This document shows positions 45,301 to 55,429 of a DNA stretch of 64,000 nt, piece by piece; positions within the stretch are counted from its first letter, which is position 1; each line of letters begins with the position of its first letter. Origin of the DNA: Pelodera strongyloides (taxonomy: Eukaryota > Nematoda > Chromadorea > Rhabditida > Rhabditidae); assembly GCA_036852015.1 (NCBI GenBank), contig JAANDG010000207.1:124001-188000 (forward strand), written 5' to 3'. The notes beneath the pieces were generated by a model. It was not told the origin of the DNA. It saw nothing but the letters and a program-made list of their open reading frames with translations, and ran no database searches. Position numbers and translations under genes: made by a program.

Positions 45301-48300
45301 TTTATAATTTTCAAGCGCAAAATTCACACACTATTCTGCAATTTACCATGGCCAGTCATACCCAACTATTTATCGCAGTTGGCACGCCCATTCGCGCTGA
45401 TTGGCCAGTATCGCAATTGCCACTCCCAATAGAGCATATTGCCCAATTAGCGCGAAGGGGCGTGACAAGTGACAACTGCGATAGATAGTTGGGTATGAGT
45501 GGCTGTGGTAAATTGCTGAATACTGCTTGAATTTTGCGCTTGAAACTTAGAAAAATATCGTATCCTACTATATTTGACACGGAGAATCAGATGGAATCAT
45601 CAAAAATAGGGGTCATTTGAAATGGGCCTGACCTTTTAAGTTCAAATAAGGGCATATATTCATACGCCCCTTCAGAATTCCCCGGTTGGATCTTGGCACC
45701 ACGCAATTCTCAACTACTGCAAACTAACAAAAATGGTTCCTGGAGTAAATGAAGCAAAATACGATACGAAAATACTCAGGGAAAACGGCAGGACGAGAGA
45801 AAAACTCACGGAAATGTGTCTCTACTTCAGGTATTTGCGGTTACCACGTGGACCTTTTCATTTGCCAAAGCAACATGTGCTGAACAAATAGTTTTCAGTC
45901 TTCACCGTCGTTGGTCACCACATGGTAACTGGCCACCGAATGAAATGTTACTAATGTTACATCATCGTTCAACAAACGTTTTTTGTTGTGAGTGCCGTGT
46001 CCGCGGCGAAGTCGAGTATGCACTGAATTGTTTGCATGCTGATGTGGAGTTATTCTTCGTATTTGCGAGACCAATTGGTTCTAAAAAGCGTTTCATGAAC
46101 GGACACCTTTTGGAATTTTACCCCAGAAGTGGGATAGTAATCGTTTACCGTTAGTCGGGGTAAGCCGGGCGCGTCCCCCTTTGCCACCTAATCCGTAACA
46201 CAAATGAAACAAATGGACCCTTCCAAGGCATGACATCATAAGATTTACAAATAAGATTTATTGGGCAAATTTAGTCTATAGTTTAGAATTGAAAGACGTG
46301 ACAGTAGGGCAGAGTTCTGGGATCCTGAAAATACTGCCTCACACATATTATTTAGAAGAAATTTAAACGCTCCTATTTCAATTATGGCGGTGCCCAGGCA
46401 GGGCATAAAACTCGTCGGGAAAAGCTCAAAACCACCATCTAAATATATGCAGTGTTTCCGAAACTTCTATCTCTTTATGATACGTTTCTGATTTTCACCA
46501 TACCTAATATTCTAATCCCGACGGTGGTATGGATATGAGCACAAGACCACCGTCTAAATTTATGCAATATGCAAATTCGGATGGTGGTTTCGTCGGTCAG
46601 AGCGTCAACGAGATTATGGCATGTGCCCAGGTCTTTATCATTTTGTCGGAAAGTTTCTTTAGGCATTTAGCAGTAGGGGGACATAAGCTGACCAAATGGA
46701 TTCAATTTTGAGAAGGGTAGATACAATTCAAAAGACCCAAAGTCGAGTCTACGGTACAATTAGTAAGATCTACGCCTAAAGGGACGGGCCCATCAAAATA
46801 AACTTATATTTAGCATGTTTTTATAATTTGTATAAGTGGGATTTATTATTATATATGTACACTAAATTTCGACCAGACTTTACCCCGCTGAAATTTTTTG
46901 AGTTCGATGTTCGGATAACTATACCGTAGGCACAAAACAATTGCACCCTTATTTCTTGACCGTGTGACGTGACACGAGGGTAACTGGCTCTTGATGTGTC
47001 CCAGGTGAGTATCTGTCTATACAGCCATATTCCCCCGGGACACGCGGTAAGGAAATAAGGGTGCAATTGTTTTGCGCCTACGATATAATTATCCGAATAT
47101 CGACCCCGAAAAATTTCAGCGCGATAAAGTCTAGCCGAAATTTAGTGTACATATTATAATAATCCCCTTATACAAATTATAAAATCATGCTAAATATAAG
47201 TTTATTTTGATGGACCCGTCCCTTTAAAGGCAGCCACGTATAAATAGTTTTTCTTAATTTTTGTGAGATAAATCTCCCTGATTACTCAAACGCGGCTGTG
47301 AAAACCGTTTTGCATAATATGCAAAATTAGTGAAGATATTCCCGGAAGAAGATCCACAGCTAGTTACTGTACTCATCAGCCCCAAAAATAGTCAAAAACG
47401 GGTTTCTGGAGGTGCACCGGGTTGAAAAACAAAATAAATGTGTTAAAGGGATAGGGTCACTAAGATTGCACCTTTTTGAATATTTTATATTGATAGTACA
47501 GCCTATGCTGGTCACAATACACAAATTACAGTCAATTGTCTTTGCTCCTCGAGACATGCTCAGAAGCTAAGCTACCTCACATTTATAAAAACAACTGGCA
47601 TACCGCAGCCGTAATTTAACGGTACGCCAAACAACTATGATGTTGTGCTGCGAATTCGCATCGGGAAAAACAAAAAGAATTCGCTAGGAATTCCTTTTGA
47701 ATTTCTTGCTCTGCGAATTCGCAGTGCAAAATCCTAGGCGAGAGAGTAGGCACTGCGGAGAGGGCGAAAAGTTTTGTGAAGTTTTTCAGTACGAATTCGC
47801 AGAGCACATCAGAGTGCGATTTCTCACCGGGTATTTTGCCGATGTGAATTTGGAAAGTTTGCTGTGCGAATTCGCACAGCCCACATTTCTGGTGCGAAAT
47901 CGCACTCCACTGTATATCACAACATTCTCTACACCTCTAGCCCTGTCACTATATTTCGCACTTGCAACACAGTTTGGCGTACCGTTTAATTACGGCTGCG
48001 GTATGCCATTTCGCCAGCATGCTCCTGCCTCGAGGAGACAATTTACTGTAATTTTCGTATTGTGACCAGCATAGGCTATACTATCAATATAAAATATTCA
48101 AAAATGTTCAATCCTAGAAGTCAGAAACGAGAAGAATTTCACTATGGAACACATTGTACTTTGGTCTCAGAAACGCATTTTCAAACTCAACTGCGCGGTA
48201 CATTTCTGAGGATCTTCTTTCGTGAATACCTTCCCCAATGTTTCACAGCCACATTAGCCCGCATTCTCGGGTCGATGGAAATGTTCCGTTGGGGAACTCA

Positions 48301-51300
48301 TTCGTATGCAAATTTTTCCTCCAGGTAGTCTAGATAGTCGAGAAATTTGCATACAAATGAGTTCCCCAACCGAACATTTCCGTCGTCCCGAGAATACGGG
48401 CTATTGAGTAGTCTGGGAAATTTACCACGGAAAAAATGGGGAAAACTTTTTTTACGTGGGCCTGTGCGCCTGTGCCTTTAAAGGGTCAGGCCCATCAAAG
48501 TAAACCTATATTTACGATGCGCTGATACCATATAAATGTATTAGTACCATATTCATATAAACATTGTGCAGGGACAATATTTAGTGCAAATAACTAAATA
48601 CGACCTTTGTTTATATTTATTGAGCCTGACCCAATTATTAAAATAATCCATACTCATACAACAACACACTATTTACCACCCTCTCCCGGGGTCAAGCGAA
48701 TAATAATTATTACAATTATTGCACGCCTTTTATAATAATAGTTTATTGTTCACATATCTCAAAAAAAAAAAAGACGCAAATAATCATGGATACCCTAAGT
48801 CCTAAAAGAAAAACAGGCTTCACAACAGCTCGTACTGACAAGGGACCAAACTACATTTTATGTCATATGTTTCTTTATCACTGCATAATGGTTAAAGGGT
48901 CAGGCCCATTTCAAATGACCCCTATGTTTGATGATTCCATCTGGTTCTCCATGTCAAATATAGTAGGATGCAATATTTTTCTAATTTTCAAGCGCAAAAT
49001 TCACACACTATTCATCAATTTACCGTGGGCACTCATACCCACCTATTTATCGCAGTTGGCACGCCCATTCGCGCTGATTGGCCAATATCGCAATTGCCAC
49101 GCCCAATATAGCATATTGCCCAATGAGAGCGAAAGGGCGTGACAACTGCGATAAATAGTTGGGTATGACTGGCAATGGTAAATTGCTGAATACTGCGTGA
49201 ATTTTGCGCTTGAAAATTAGAAAAATATCGTATCCTACGATATTTGACATAAAGAGTCAGATGGAATCATCAAAAATAGGGGTCATTTGAAATGGGCCTG
49301 ACCCTCTAAAGGCAATATGTATGCCCTTTTTGAAGTTAAGCTGTATTAATAGAATGTGTATTCCTCATTAAAGGGTCAGGCCCATTTCAAATGACCCCTA
49401 TTTTTGATGATTCCATCTGGTTCTCCATGTCAAATATAGTAGGATGCAATATTTTTCTAATTTTCAAGCGCAAAATTCACACACTATTCATCAATTTACC
49501 GTGGGCACTCATACCCAACTATTTATCGCAGTTGGCACGCCCATTCGCGCTGATTGGCCAATATCGCAATTGCCACGCCCAATATAGCATATTGCCCAAT
49601 AAGAGCGAAAGGGCGTGACAACTGCGATAAATAGTTGGGTATGACTGGCACGGTAAATTGCTGAATACTGTGTGAATTTTGTGCTTGAAAATTAGAAAAA
49701 TATCGTATCCTACTATATTTGACATAAAGAGTCAGATGGAATCATCAAAAAAAGGGGTCATTTGAAATGGGCCTGACCCTTTAAAGGGACAGGCCCATCA
49801 AAGTAAACCTATATTTACGATACGTTCATAATGACTATCAAGCATTTTTTATTACAACATATACAAACTAAATTTCACATTTATTTGCCATGGAAAACTT
49901 TTTTCCGAAGCGCTCAGCTTAAATGTATACCGTAAAGCCGCAAATATCCTTGTCGTCAATGCAAATTTATCGTGAAATTATAATGCGATTAAAATTTGCA
50001 TATATAGCTTTGAAATCTGCAGTTTTATGGTATACATATGCGTTGAGCGCATTGGAAAAAAGTTGTCTAGGCCGAATAATGGTGAAATTTAGTTTGTATA
50101 TATTGTAATAAAAATGCTTGATAGTCATTATGAGCGTATCGTAAATATAGGTTTATTTTGATGGGCCTGTCCCTTTAAACCTTTATTGGGGTAAAACGGA
50201 TCTTTAACCTTAAAGGGATGCGGTCATCGTTTTGACCATTATGAATACTTTGTGTTTTTATTAACTGCACAGTATGAAAAAAAATAGTGTTGGAAAACAT
50301 CCGACGAAAAACGCCACTGAACAAAGTTGCCTCGCAAATGCCGAGAAAATTGCCCCGACAATGCCTAGCTGCCTTCACGAGTTTTGCCGCGGAGCATTGT
50401 CGAGGCGAAAGCTCGGCAAATCGCTGCCTAGCTTTTGCCGAGGCGGCGTTTTCGAGGCAATAATAAATAAATTGTGCAATGATTTAATAATATGTTATGT
50501 GATGTGTCTAGCACACATCACATAACATATATTATATGAATAAAGCCTTATAAGACATACAAACATGGGTGGAATTGAACCCTGACCACTCAACTGTAAT
50601 CAGCGCCTTCACTCACTGAGCTATGCACGCATATGTGGCAAAAGGACGGAAAGACGTAGACGTCTTTCCGCTGGCAGTCATTTGGACCTCTCCTCGGCAT
50701 TTGCGAGGCGCTACCTCGGCATTGTCGAGGCGCTTTTTCCTCGGCATTGTCGAGGCAAATCGTGAAAACCTCGGCGTTTGCGAGGCAACTTTTTCCAGTG
50801 GCTGTTTTCAGCGAGAAATTCATTGATTAAAAAAGTTGCGTCCGATCCAAGGTCCACAGATAGCCATAGAAAACCAAATGTTATAATGCCCGCGAGGTAT
50901 TCGACCGATTAATTCGTGGAATAACGTTCGTCGAGTCATTATCAGCACTCAGCACGGTCATATGCTGGACAATTACTAGGGTTACGGTGCGTATTGGTTC
51001 GAGGACAAAAATTTTCGTCATCATTTTACTCGCTGTTGCCGCATTTCTTGCAAAACATCTTCCCACCAATATGCGTTATAAATTATGAAGATAATAAAAA
51101 CACAAAGTATACTAAGGGCCAAAACGGTGACCGCGTCCCTTTAATAATAAATAATAAATATATGCATATTTTGGCGAGGCCGACCTTTGAACAAAATGTT
51201 TAGATACCGCGTTCTACCAGAAGAAGGAAAAGAACAAGAAATGCCTGACCTATCAGATTATGAGATTTTTGACGAGGATACGACAACTGGAAAAGAATAT

Positions 51301-51372
51301 CAAAATGGAACACCACTTTTGTTCGCAACAGCATTCTGGAGCATCATTTATTTTGGCATGACTTTTGGATAA
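33369..51372 (+). CDS. Tandem family copy C: predicted secreted or membrane-anchored cysteine-rich protein, seven exons over 18 kb
   Basis: Exons: 33369-33534, 33778-33944, 34141-34257, 35471-35530 (with an identical duplicate at 37950-38009), 44685-44858, 45676-45830 and 51204-51372. Using one exon 4, the joined length is 1008 nt and encodes 335 residues in frame. Splice phases equal those of copy A. The signal peptide is visible (alternative start 33402, MRLFWTTFFLLLCQTIEELEC), then DFRCYVSALADNFNF, KKHSCTNF, GLDPMM, TKFYCAS, IAGAFLEYWESFHSD, DEDGCYNAMKYYEDDLPYC, GSWHHAILNYCK and YRVLPEEGKEQE, and a terminal hydrophobic segment (LLFATAFWSIIYFGMTFG). It is the most divergent full copy. Introns 4 and 6 have swollen with repeats to about 6.7-9.2 kb and 5.4 kb. 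Function is unknown. Confidence 0.68.
34676..35151. repeat. Dispersed repeat of the TTTGCAAGTATG / GGTCCCGTGG type
   Basis: Shared blocks include AAATGGTCCCGTGG, GCGAAAATGCAC-type strings, TGCAAAATCGTACACGAG and TACGGTAAATTTTTCGATAC. Related pieces lie at 43675-43990, 54120-54600, 55868-56338 and 63887-64000. Internal inverted halves suggest an old fold-back element. It lies in intron 3 of copy C. Confidence 0.6.
35152..36187. repeat. Large direct duplication, left copy (1036 bp), containing exon 4 of copy C
   Basis: Essentially identical to 37631-38664. The only difference noticed is a 2-bp indel in TTTTCGTCTCTAAC versus TTTTCGTCTAAC. It includes exon 4 (35471-35530) with its acceptor and donor, and ends in a cluster of ACTACCCC motifs. 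Confidence 0.93.
36586..36665. repeat. Perfect GC palindrome, unit 1
   Basis: A long hairpin centred on GGGGCCGGGCCCC with arms containing AGCGCCCGCACACACG, followed by a second short hairpin (GCTGCCCTTCGGGCAGC). Unit 2 repeats it 105 bp downstream. Extremely GC-rich within AT-rich DNA. Confidence 0.85.
36691..36770. repeat. Perfect GC palindrome, unit 2
   Basis: Same architecture as unit 1. A paired substitution in the stem (GGTGGGGCC...GGCCCCACC versus GGCGGGGCC...GGCCCCGCC) keeps base pairing. Confidence 0.85.
37631..38664. repeat. Large direct duplication, right copy (1034 bp), with duplicate exon 4
   Basis: The second copy of 35152-36187. It contains the duplicate exon 4 of copy C (37950-38009) with identical splice sites. 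Confidence 0.93.
38665..39004. repeat. Degenerate ACTACCCC / GGGGTAGT repeats
   Basis: Scattered GGGGTAGT and ACTACCCC motifs in both orientations with an inverted pair around CCCCATGGGAA and CCCTGAGGGAATTGG. They bridge the duplicated segment and the minisatellites. Confidence 0.6.
39005..39183. repeat. 22-23-bp minisatellite
   Basis: About eight imperfect units with the consensus GTGGGGGTAGTCATGTAAATTAA. Confidence 0.85.
39184..39670. other. Spacer between minisatellites
   Basis: AT-rich sequence with no recognisable gene. Overlapping open frames on both strands (39154-39554) have low-complexity composition and no homologous motif. Confidence 0.4.
39671..40263. repeat. G-rich minisatellite, 20-bp unit, about 29 copies
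   Basis: The unit is TATCCTACAATGGGGGGTAG with small length variants. Nearly every unit has a run of five to seven G, so the plus strand could form G-quadruplexes. It lies in intron 4 of copy C. The open frames reading SILQWG repeats are products of the satellite and not genes. Confidence 0.95.
40371..40600 (-). pseudogene. LINE 3' fragment (reverse transcriptase C-terminus)
   Basis: The minus-strand frame contains KADARMLRKILAGKCG and VRRHCFVHRTSW, matching the end of the reverse transcriptase at 8285-8460. Only the last 75 or so codons remain. Confidence 0.75.
40938..41349. mobile_element. TTAA MITE family I
   Basis: A 412-bp element with AGGGTCAGGCCC ends and TTAA flanks (40934-40937 and 41350-41353), nested in the family VI element. 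Confidence 0.88.
41459..41740. mobile_element. MITE with GCCCGTATTCTCGCG termini
   Basis: Inverted ends GCCCGTATTCTCGCG and CGCGAGAATATGGGC flank an interior rich in GGTAGGCCTACC-like palindromes. A shorter relative is at 48257-48401. Confidence 0.65.
42342..42864. other. Repeat remnants in intron 4 of copy C
   Basis: No gene is seen. Two copies of the palindrome TTTGTTAGCGCGATAGCGCTAACA (about 42439-42463 and 42565-42590) bracket 100 bp. The right edge ends GTACACATTCCCT at a TTAA shared with the next element. Confidence 0.45.
42869..43670. mobile_element. TTAA MITE family II carrying a LINE tail insertion
   Basis: The ends read AGGGACGGGCCCATCAAAAT and CGCCTGTCCCT, with TTAA on both sides (42865-42868 and 43671-43674). 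An inverted LINE 3' fragment (43175-43584) interrupts it. Confidence 0.85.
43175..43584 (-). mobile_element. LINE 3'-end fragment with target duplication
   Basis: The reverse complement of the 3' UTR and tail of LINE copy 2 (about 23785-24177 plus 25914-25945), without the Helitron-like insertion. It is flanked by TTTGGTTT (43167-43174 and 43585-43592) and starts with an AATAAT tail, as expected for a severely 5'-truncated LINE. Confidence 0.85.
44069..44564. mobile_element. Fold-back element with AAATTTATCGTGGAAA termini
   Basis: Inverted arms of about 150 bp share TTGAATGGTAAGTTTGGGTTTC and GTAGATTTAAAAC-type blocks and end in AAATTTATCGTGG on each side. The spacer is about 180 bp. It lies in intron 4 of copy C just before exon 5. 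Confidence 0.8.
45220..45635. mobile_element. TTAA MITE family I in intron 5 of copy C
   Basis: A 416-bp element with AGGGTCAGGCCC ends (right end has one T change) and TTAA flanks (45216-45219 and 45636-45639). It ends 40 bases before exon 6. Confidence 0.85.
45831..46775. other. First part of intron 6 of copy C, no gene seen
   Basis: A 112-codon open frame (45816-46154) overlaps the exon 6 donor but has no recognisable motif. At 46270-46700 there are paired motifs CGACGGTGGT and CTAATTCC-like strings related to 61630-61860, suggesting a decayed fold-back element. Confidence 0.4.
46780..47223. mobile_element. TTAA MITE family II, divergent
   Basis: The ends read AGGGACGGGCCCATCAAAAT and its complement. 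The left flank is CTAA and the right flank TTAA (47224-47227). The 444-bp palindromic interior has GGGTGCAATTGTTTTG arms. Confidence 0.8.
47457..48110. mobile_element. TTAA MITE family VI, large copy with eroded right end
   Basis: The left end AGGGATAGGGTCACTAAGAT follows TTAA (47453-47456). The right arm ends near 48105 without its terminus. The centre carries a cluster of TGCGAATTCGCA palindromes (47649-47910). Confidence 0.7.
48257..48401. mobile_element. Small MITE with GCCCGCATTCTCGGG termini
   Basis: A 145-bp hairpin element. The arms share GGGGAACTCATT-GTATGCAAATTT, and the ends are complementary and lie next to TTA/TAT. Similar termini are seen at 41459-41740. Confidence 0.75.
48482..48640. 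mobile_element. TTAA MITE remnant (AGGGTCAGGCCCATCAAAGT)
   Basis: The left end follows TTAA (48478-48481) and combines family I and II terminal sequence. A right end GAGCCTGACCC near 48625 lacks the final bases. Confidence 0.6.
48896..49305. mobile_element. TTAA MITE family I
   Basis: A 410-bp element with AGGGTCAGGCCC ends. The left flank is TTAA (48892-48895) and the right flank mutated to CTAA. It abuts a family III fragment (49310-49371). Confidence 0.85.
49372..49780. mobile_element. TTAA MITE family I, near-identical to its neighbour
   Basis: A 409-bp element highly similar to 48896-49305. TTAA flanks at 49368-49371 and 49781-49784; the right TTAA is shared with the following element. 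Confidence 0.88.
49785..50174. mobile_element. TTAA MITE family II, back to back with family I
   Basis: A 390-bp element with AGGGACAGGCCC ends and TTAA on both sides (49781-49784 and 50175-50178). Confidence 0.88.
50214..51140. mobile_element. TTAA element with AGGGATGCGGTCA termini and internal hairpin cluster
   Basis: Inverted ends AGGGATGCGGTCA...TGACCGCGTCCCT with TTAA (50210-50213 and 51141-51144). The 927-bp interior has many CCTCGGCATTTGCGAGG-type hairpins (50325-50460 and 50690-50800), a 46-base hairpin around TGTGCTAGACACATC (50483-50537) and a tRNA-like minus-strand segment (50572-50640). It lies in intron 6 of copy C and ends 63 bases before exon 7. Confidence 0.75.
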
Positions 51373-51628
51373 GGCAAGACGTAAGGAAAACATAACGAAA
51401 TAAGGACAAACCAAGTGGACGCATATCATCTCAGTTTGCATCAAACTTCATGCTGAACAATAATTTTTCCGACTGACTCTTCAGCAAATTTCATGTATAA
51501 AAAGTCGAAAAACTTGCATAGTTAAATTTGTTGTAGAGGAATAGAGGACCACAGGTTGAGTGCTGGCTTATGCTTATTTGACCTCACATAGCGAGTCAAA
51601 CGGTGAGAACATAAATCGTTAATAGTTA
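51373..51628. other. 3' flank of copy C
   Basis: No further coding exon. The sequence starts like the other family 3' flanks (GGCAAGACG versus GGTAAAACAACG) and then diverges. Confidence 0.45.
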
Positions 51629-52072
51629 AAGGAGGAGGCTCACGAGATCTAAGTGTACGATTTCTTTCTTCATATCGATAGATGATCGTATTTGCTTCCG
51701 ATAAACAAGCCTTATGAAGCAAAAGCTTTTAATTAGAAGGAATAAATCAATATAATGCTTGGAATTTTATCAAAATTCTTGACCGTAGCCTTTGTGCCCC
51801 TGGGGTATCTGGCTCTTATTGTATGTCTCCCGCGTGTATCTGGCTATAGTTGAACCCTTATTTTCTTATTTTGAGACCACCAGATACCCTAAGGACACAC
51901 ACAATTACAAAGGCTATGGTAAGGAACTTCGACTGAATTCGAAGCATTACATTGATTTATTCCTTCTAATTAAAAGCTTTTGCTTCATAAGGCATGTTTA
52001 CTGGAAGCAAATACCATCATCTATCGATAAAAAGAAAGAAATCGTATACTTAGATCTCGTGGATCTGATTAG
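51629..52072. mobile_element. TTAA MITE, family VII (AGGAGGAGGCTCACGAGA)
   Basis: The left end follows GTTAA. The inverted arms share GATCTAAGT-ACGATTTCTTTCTT and CATCATCTATCGATA. The right end reads AGATCTCGTGGATC with the final bases lost. Confidence 0.7.
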
Positions 52073-52201
52073 GATTTGCATATATCGAAAAATACTTTTC
52101 CCCAACTATGCGATAAGTTTGGGCTGGTAGTTGTTGATAAATAACTGCCATAATTGAATTTCTGAAAATAGGGGTTTCATAAATCGTGCTAAATAATAAT
52201 A

Positions 52202-52416
52202 GAGTATTTATGCTACGCTTTCGCGCACTTTCGCATGCGAAACTATCATCCATGTTATCGCAGTTTCCCATAGTGGAATTTTACATACAGTAAGAAATTT
52301 ACATACACCTGCAGCGTTTTTTGCATACACCTGATGGAAAACTGCTCGAAAATGGAAAAGTTAACTTGGATGGTTCTTTCGCTGCGAATTCGAGCGAAAG
52401 TGTAACGTAAATACTC
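52202..52416. mobile_element. MITE with GAGTATTTATG termini and TA target
   Basis: Inverted ends GAGTATTTATGCTACGCTTTCG and its complement lie next to TA, suggesting a Tc1/mariner-type MITE. An inverted relative is found at about 59056-59210. Confidence 0.65.
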
Positions 52417-52559
52417 TATAAGATATGTAATATGCGAAATCCACAGCATAGGTTAGCAGGGCGCTGTTAAGATGTCCGAAATAAAGAAACAAATTCAATT
52501 CTCGCCGTTCAGGATGAAAGTTGTTCTCTCATAGTTCTCACATGTGCCTGACACTTTAA

Positions 52560-53008
52560 AGGGATAGGTTCACCTAAAAATTTCATCTTTTTTATAATTT
52601 ATATTGATATACAACGGTCAAAATGCGAAAATTGCAGTAAACTTCTTTTGCTCCTCGAGCCAGGATCAAGCTCAAAAGCTAAGCTACCTCGATTTTATAA
52701 AACAACTGTCGTACCGCAGCCGTAGTTAAACGGTATGCACGGCCCTTATATTCACCCACTGTCTATCATAACAATCTCTGCATCTCTAGCCTTGTCACGC
52801 TATTTCGCACTTGTAACACATTTGGTCTACCGTCTGACTTCGGCTGCGGTACCCCACTTGTTTTATAAGGTAGAGGTAGCTTAGCTTTTGAGCTTGATCC
52901 TGGCTCAAGGAGCAAAGGAAATGTACTGCAATTTTCGCATTTTGACCATCATATGTCATACTATCAATAGAAATTATAATAAAAAGTGCAGTTCGAGGTG
53001 AACCTATA
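52560..53008. mobile_element. TTAA MITE family VI
   Basis: The left end AGGGATAGGTTCACCTAAAA follows TTAA (52556-52559). The right arm ends GAGGTGAACCTAT and is cut by the next element. The arms share CTCGAGCCAGGATCAAGCTC and its complement. Confidence 0.8.
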
Positions 53009-53330
53009 AAGGAGGAGGCTCGCGAGAATGAACTGTTCAAATAGAAATAGTTTCCTTTTATCGAAAGCTAATGATATTAAATTCCGAAAGACATACTTTA
53101 CAAAGCTTAATTGGATTTACAAGTCATTTTGCAAGCCAGCACAAAATTTGCATGCCTACTATGGAAATCAACTATTTACTATGATCCAAAATTTTAATAT
53201 AATTCTTAGTTTTATATTGATTTACCCCTTCCAATTAAAAGCTTTTGCTTTGTAAAGCGTGTCTTTCGGAATTTAATACCATCATCATCATCTTTCGATA
53301 AAAGGAAATTATTTGAGCAAGTAAGGAAAT
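53009..53330. mobile_element. MITE family VII, partly eroded
   Basis: Starts AGGAGGAGGCTCGCGAGAA and has inverted arms with TCCGAAAGACATAC and AAAGCTTTTGCTTTGTAAAGC. The right end is not intact. It is closely related to 59440-59805. Confidence 0.65.
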
Positions 53331-54119
53331 AAGATAATATAGAGTAACAATAAAGAGAGAAGATAAGAAATAGAGCGTGTCTAAACTTACCAGCACGGAT
53401 TGAGTAAAGGAAGATTCTGTTCGGTAACAAGAATCTCCGGTTCACCTAACCGTCCAACAGTTAACAAACAAGATGTATAATAACCGAAACAAATACATAA
53501 AACAAGCATATTAAGTATTGCAGAGGGATCCTCCCGTGCAACGAATGATACATGGCGATTTAATAATATTTTACTAAAATAAGAAAACAAACATGCAACA
53601 AAGAAGTAAATGGTAGCAAATAAGTACTAATTGAAGAACGGCGATGTGATCCAGGAAGATTTAGTAATACACCAAGTATTAAACCAATTAACGAAAATAA
53701 CCACAACCAAACATAAACAAGGACATACAACCTAATTCGCAGCTTCTGGATCACATGGGCTTCATTACCAAGTGTTAAATTATTTTAAACATTACTATTC
53801 TAAATAAAACAAAAGTTAAATATACATAAAACAAACAAAAACTACATCGCCGGGCGAGCAACCGCACGCACCGGTGACACTCGTCAGAATGACGAAATTT
53901 TGGCTCCGCCCACTACACAACAGAAAAAAAACGAACGCACGCATAAATTACAGTATACCGTAAATTGTAAACAACGTACTATTGTAAGCCGTAATTTGTA
54001 CAATAACGTACTAAGAAATACTTTACAACAAAACTGTAACTAACACGGAAAATTGTGCGGATATAGAATATTACTATACTATATTAACAAGCACTTCATT
54101 CTCGTGAGCCGCACTTCAT
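53331..54119. other. AT-rich stretch, no gene seen
   Basis: Short open frames on the minus strand (53387-53754) have hydrophobic, low-complexity translations without a recognisable domain. A fragment of a family VII terminus, CATTCTCGTGAG, is repeated at about 54100 and 54118. Confidence 0.4.
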
Positions 54120-54610
54120 TCTCGTGAGGTTTGCGTATGCCAAAAACCGTGTGTTTCTCTAGCATAATTCGAACACATGTCTGAAATTTATCCGCATTAT
54201 AGAAAATGCGCCATGCTATTACACAACGAGGAGATAATGCACAGTGCATGCACTCCAGAAAAAAATTGTCCCGTGTCTACGTCGCAAAAAAACTGTCTGT
54301 AAATATTGTCGGGTAGTTCCAGTTCCAAGATACGGTAAATTTGTCGACACTTGCAAGGAAATTCTCCCACAATTGCAAACCCCACAATGGACCGCATTTA
54401 GCATGCAATGCATACGCAGGAAAACGGAAAACCGAAAAAACACGGGTTTTGTGAAAAAAAAAACACCAGGAAAAACCCGAACATACACATGCTCCAAAAA
54501 ACACCGATCAGTGATGACCCGTGTTTTCTTTTTCGGCCAAGTTCCATGCTTATTTGGTATGCACTCTGCACCAAAAAGCACGGGTTTTTACTGAAAATCT
54601 GAAAAAATAA
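54120..54610. repeat. Dispersed repeat of the GGTCCCGTGG/TTGCAAGTATG type
   Basis: Shares CAAGATACGGTAAATTT, ATTGTCCCGTG, TGCGCCAT-type blocks and AAAACCGTGTGTTT with 34676-35151. Numerous overlapping open frames on both strands are by-products of near-palindromy. Confidence 0.55.
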
Positions 54611-55426
54611 TACATAAGAAAATCATGGATTGTGTTTAAAAAAAAAAAAGAGATCATGACCAGGTAATTCGATGATAACGTTCCGTGTTTTTTCTTTGGT
54701 GTTTTCCAGTTCCTATGTACGCAGTTGACAATGCTTCACAGACACACAGACTCATATGATGTGGACGAATTTTAGAGGAGCATGTGAATACTCAATATTT
54801 TAGGTGGTTTTGCTGCAAGAAAAAAAGAAGAAACTCTACAAATGAGAGAACATCACATAACGGATACAAATTCTTTTATTTGTCGTCGTAGTTGTCCTTT
54901 GTTCAGCTGTTTGATATATACGGTGTATTTGTATTATTATACGCGTTTCAGTAAACAAATGTTTGTTCTCGTAGCAGCCTTTCCTCAGTTTCAAAATTAA
55001 TTGATTGCGCCATGCTCTGGAAATGCTTGTAAATGTGATTCGTGATCCAGTTATGATCTTTTTTTGCTGAGAAAAGCCTGTGACTAGTTTCTATTTCTAC
55101 TGTACTATTGTAAATTAAATTAAATCTTCTAAAATAAAGAAGAAGACTTTGTTTGACTGCCACATTGTCCACAACTGAAAAGATTTCCTCTGCTTTCGGG
55201 TATAAAAAGAAGGGCCGGGTCTCCGTGTTGAGCGTGCCTCAGAGCTCCGTCACCTACGTCTCGGGTGCTACGTTCGCGCGACGCGGTTACGGCTAGACAG
55301 CATAAAATGTGTGTGCGTGCGACTAACCGCGCTATCCGCGTATTGTTTTCTACCCGCACAATGCGGTTACGCATTATTGCTACCCGCACAATGTGGTTAC
55401 CAGTAACCTAACCGGGCGGTTGTGAT
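54611..55426. other. No gene recognised
   Basis: Contains direct copies of ACCCGCACAATG-GGTTAC (55350-55400) and a GC-rich patch at 55190-55290. No exon-like segment of the tandem family is found. Confidence 0.35.
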
Positions 55427-55429
55427 TAA

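Noticed and set aside
45816..46154. 112-residue open frame after exon 6 of copy C
   Set aside because: It overlaps the exon 6 donor in a different frame and has no recognisable motif or family counterpart.
54219..54602. Overlapping 60-120-residue open frames on both strands
   Set aside because: By-products of a near-palindromic dispersed repeat.
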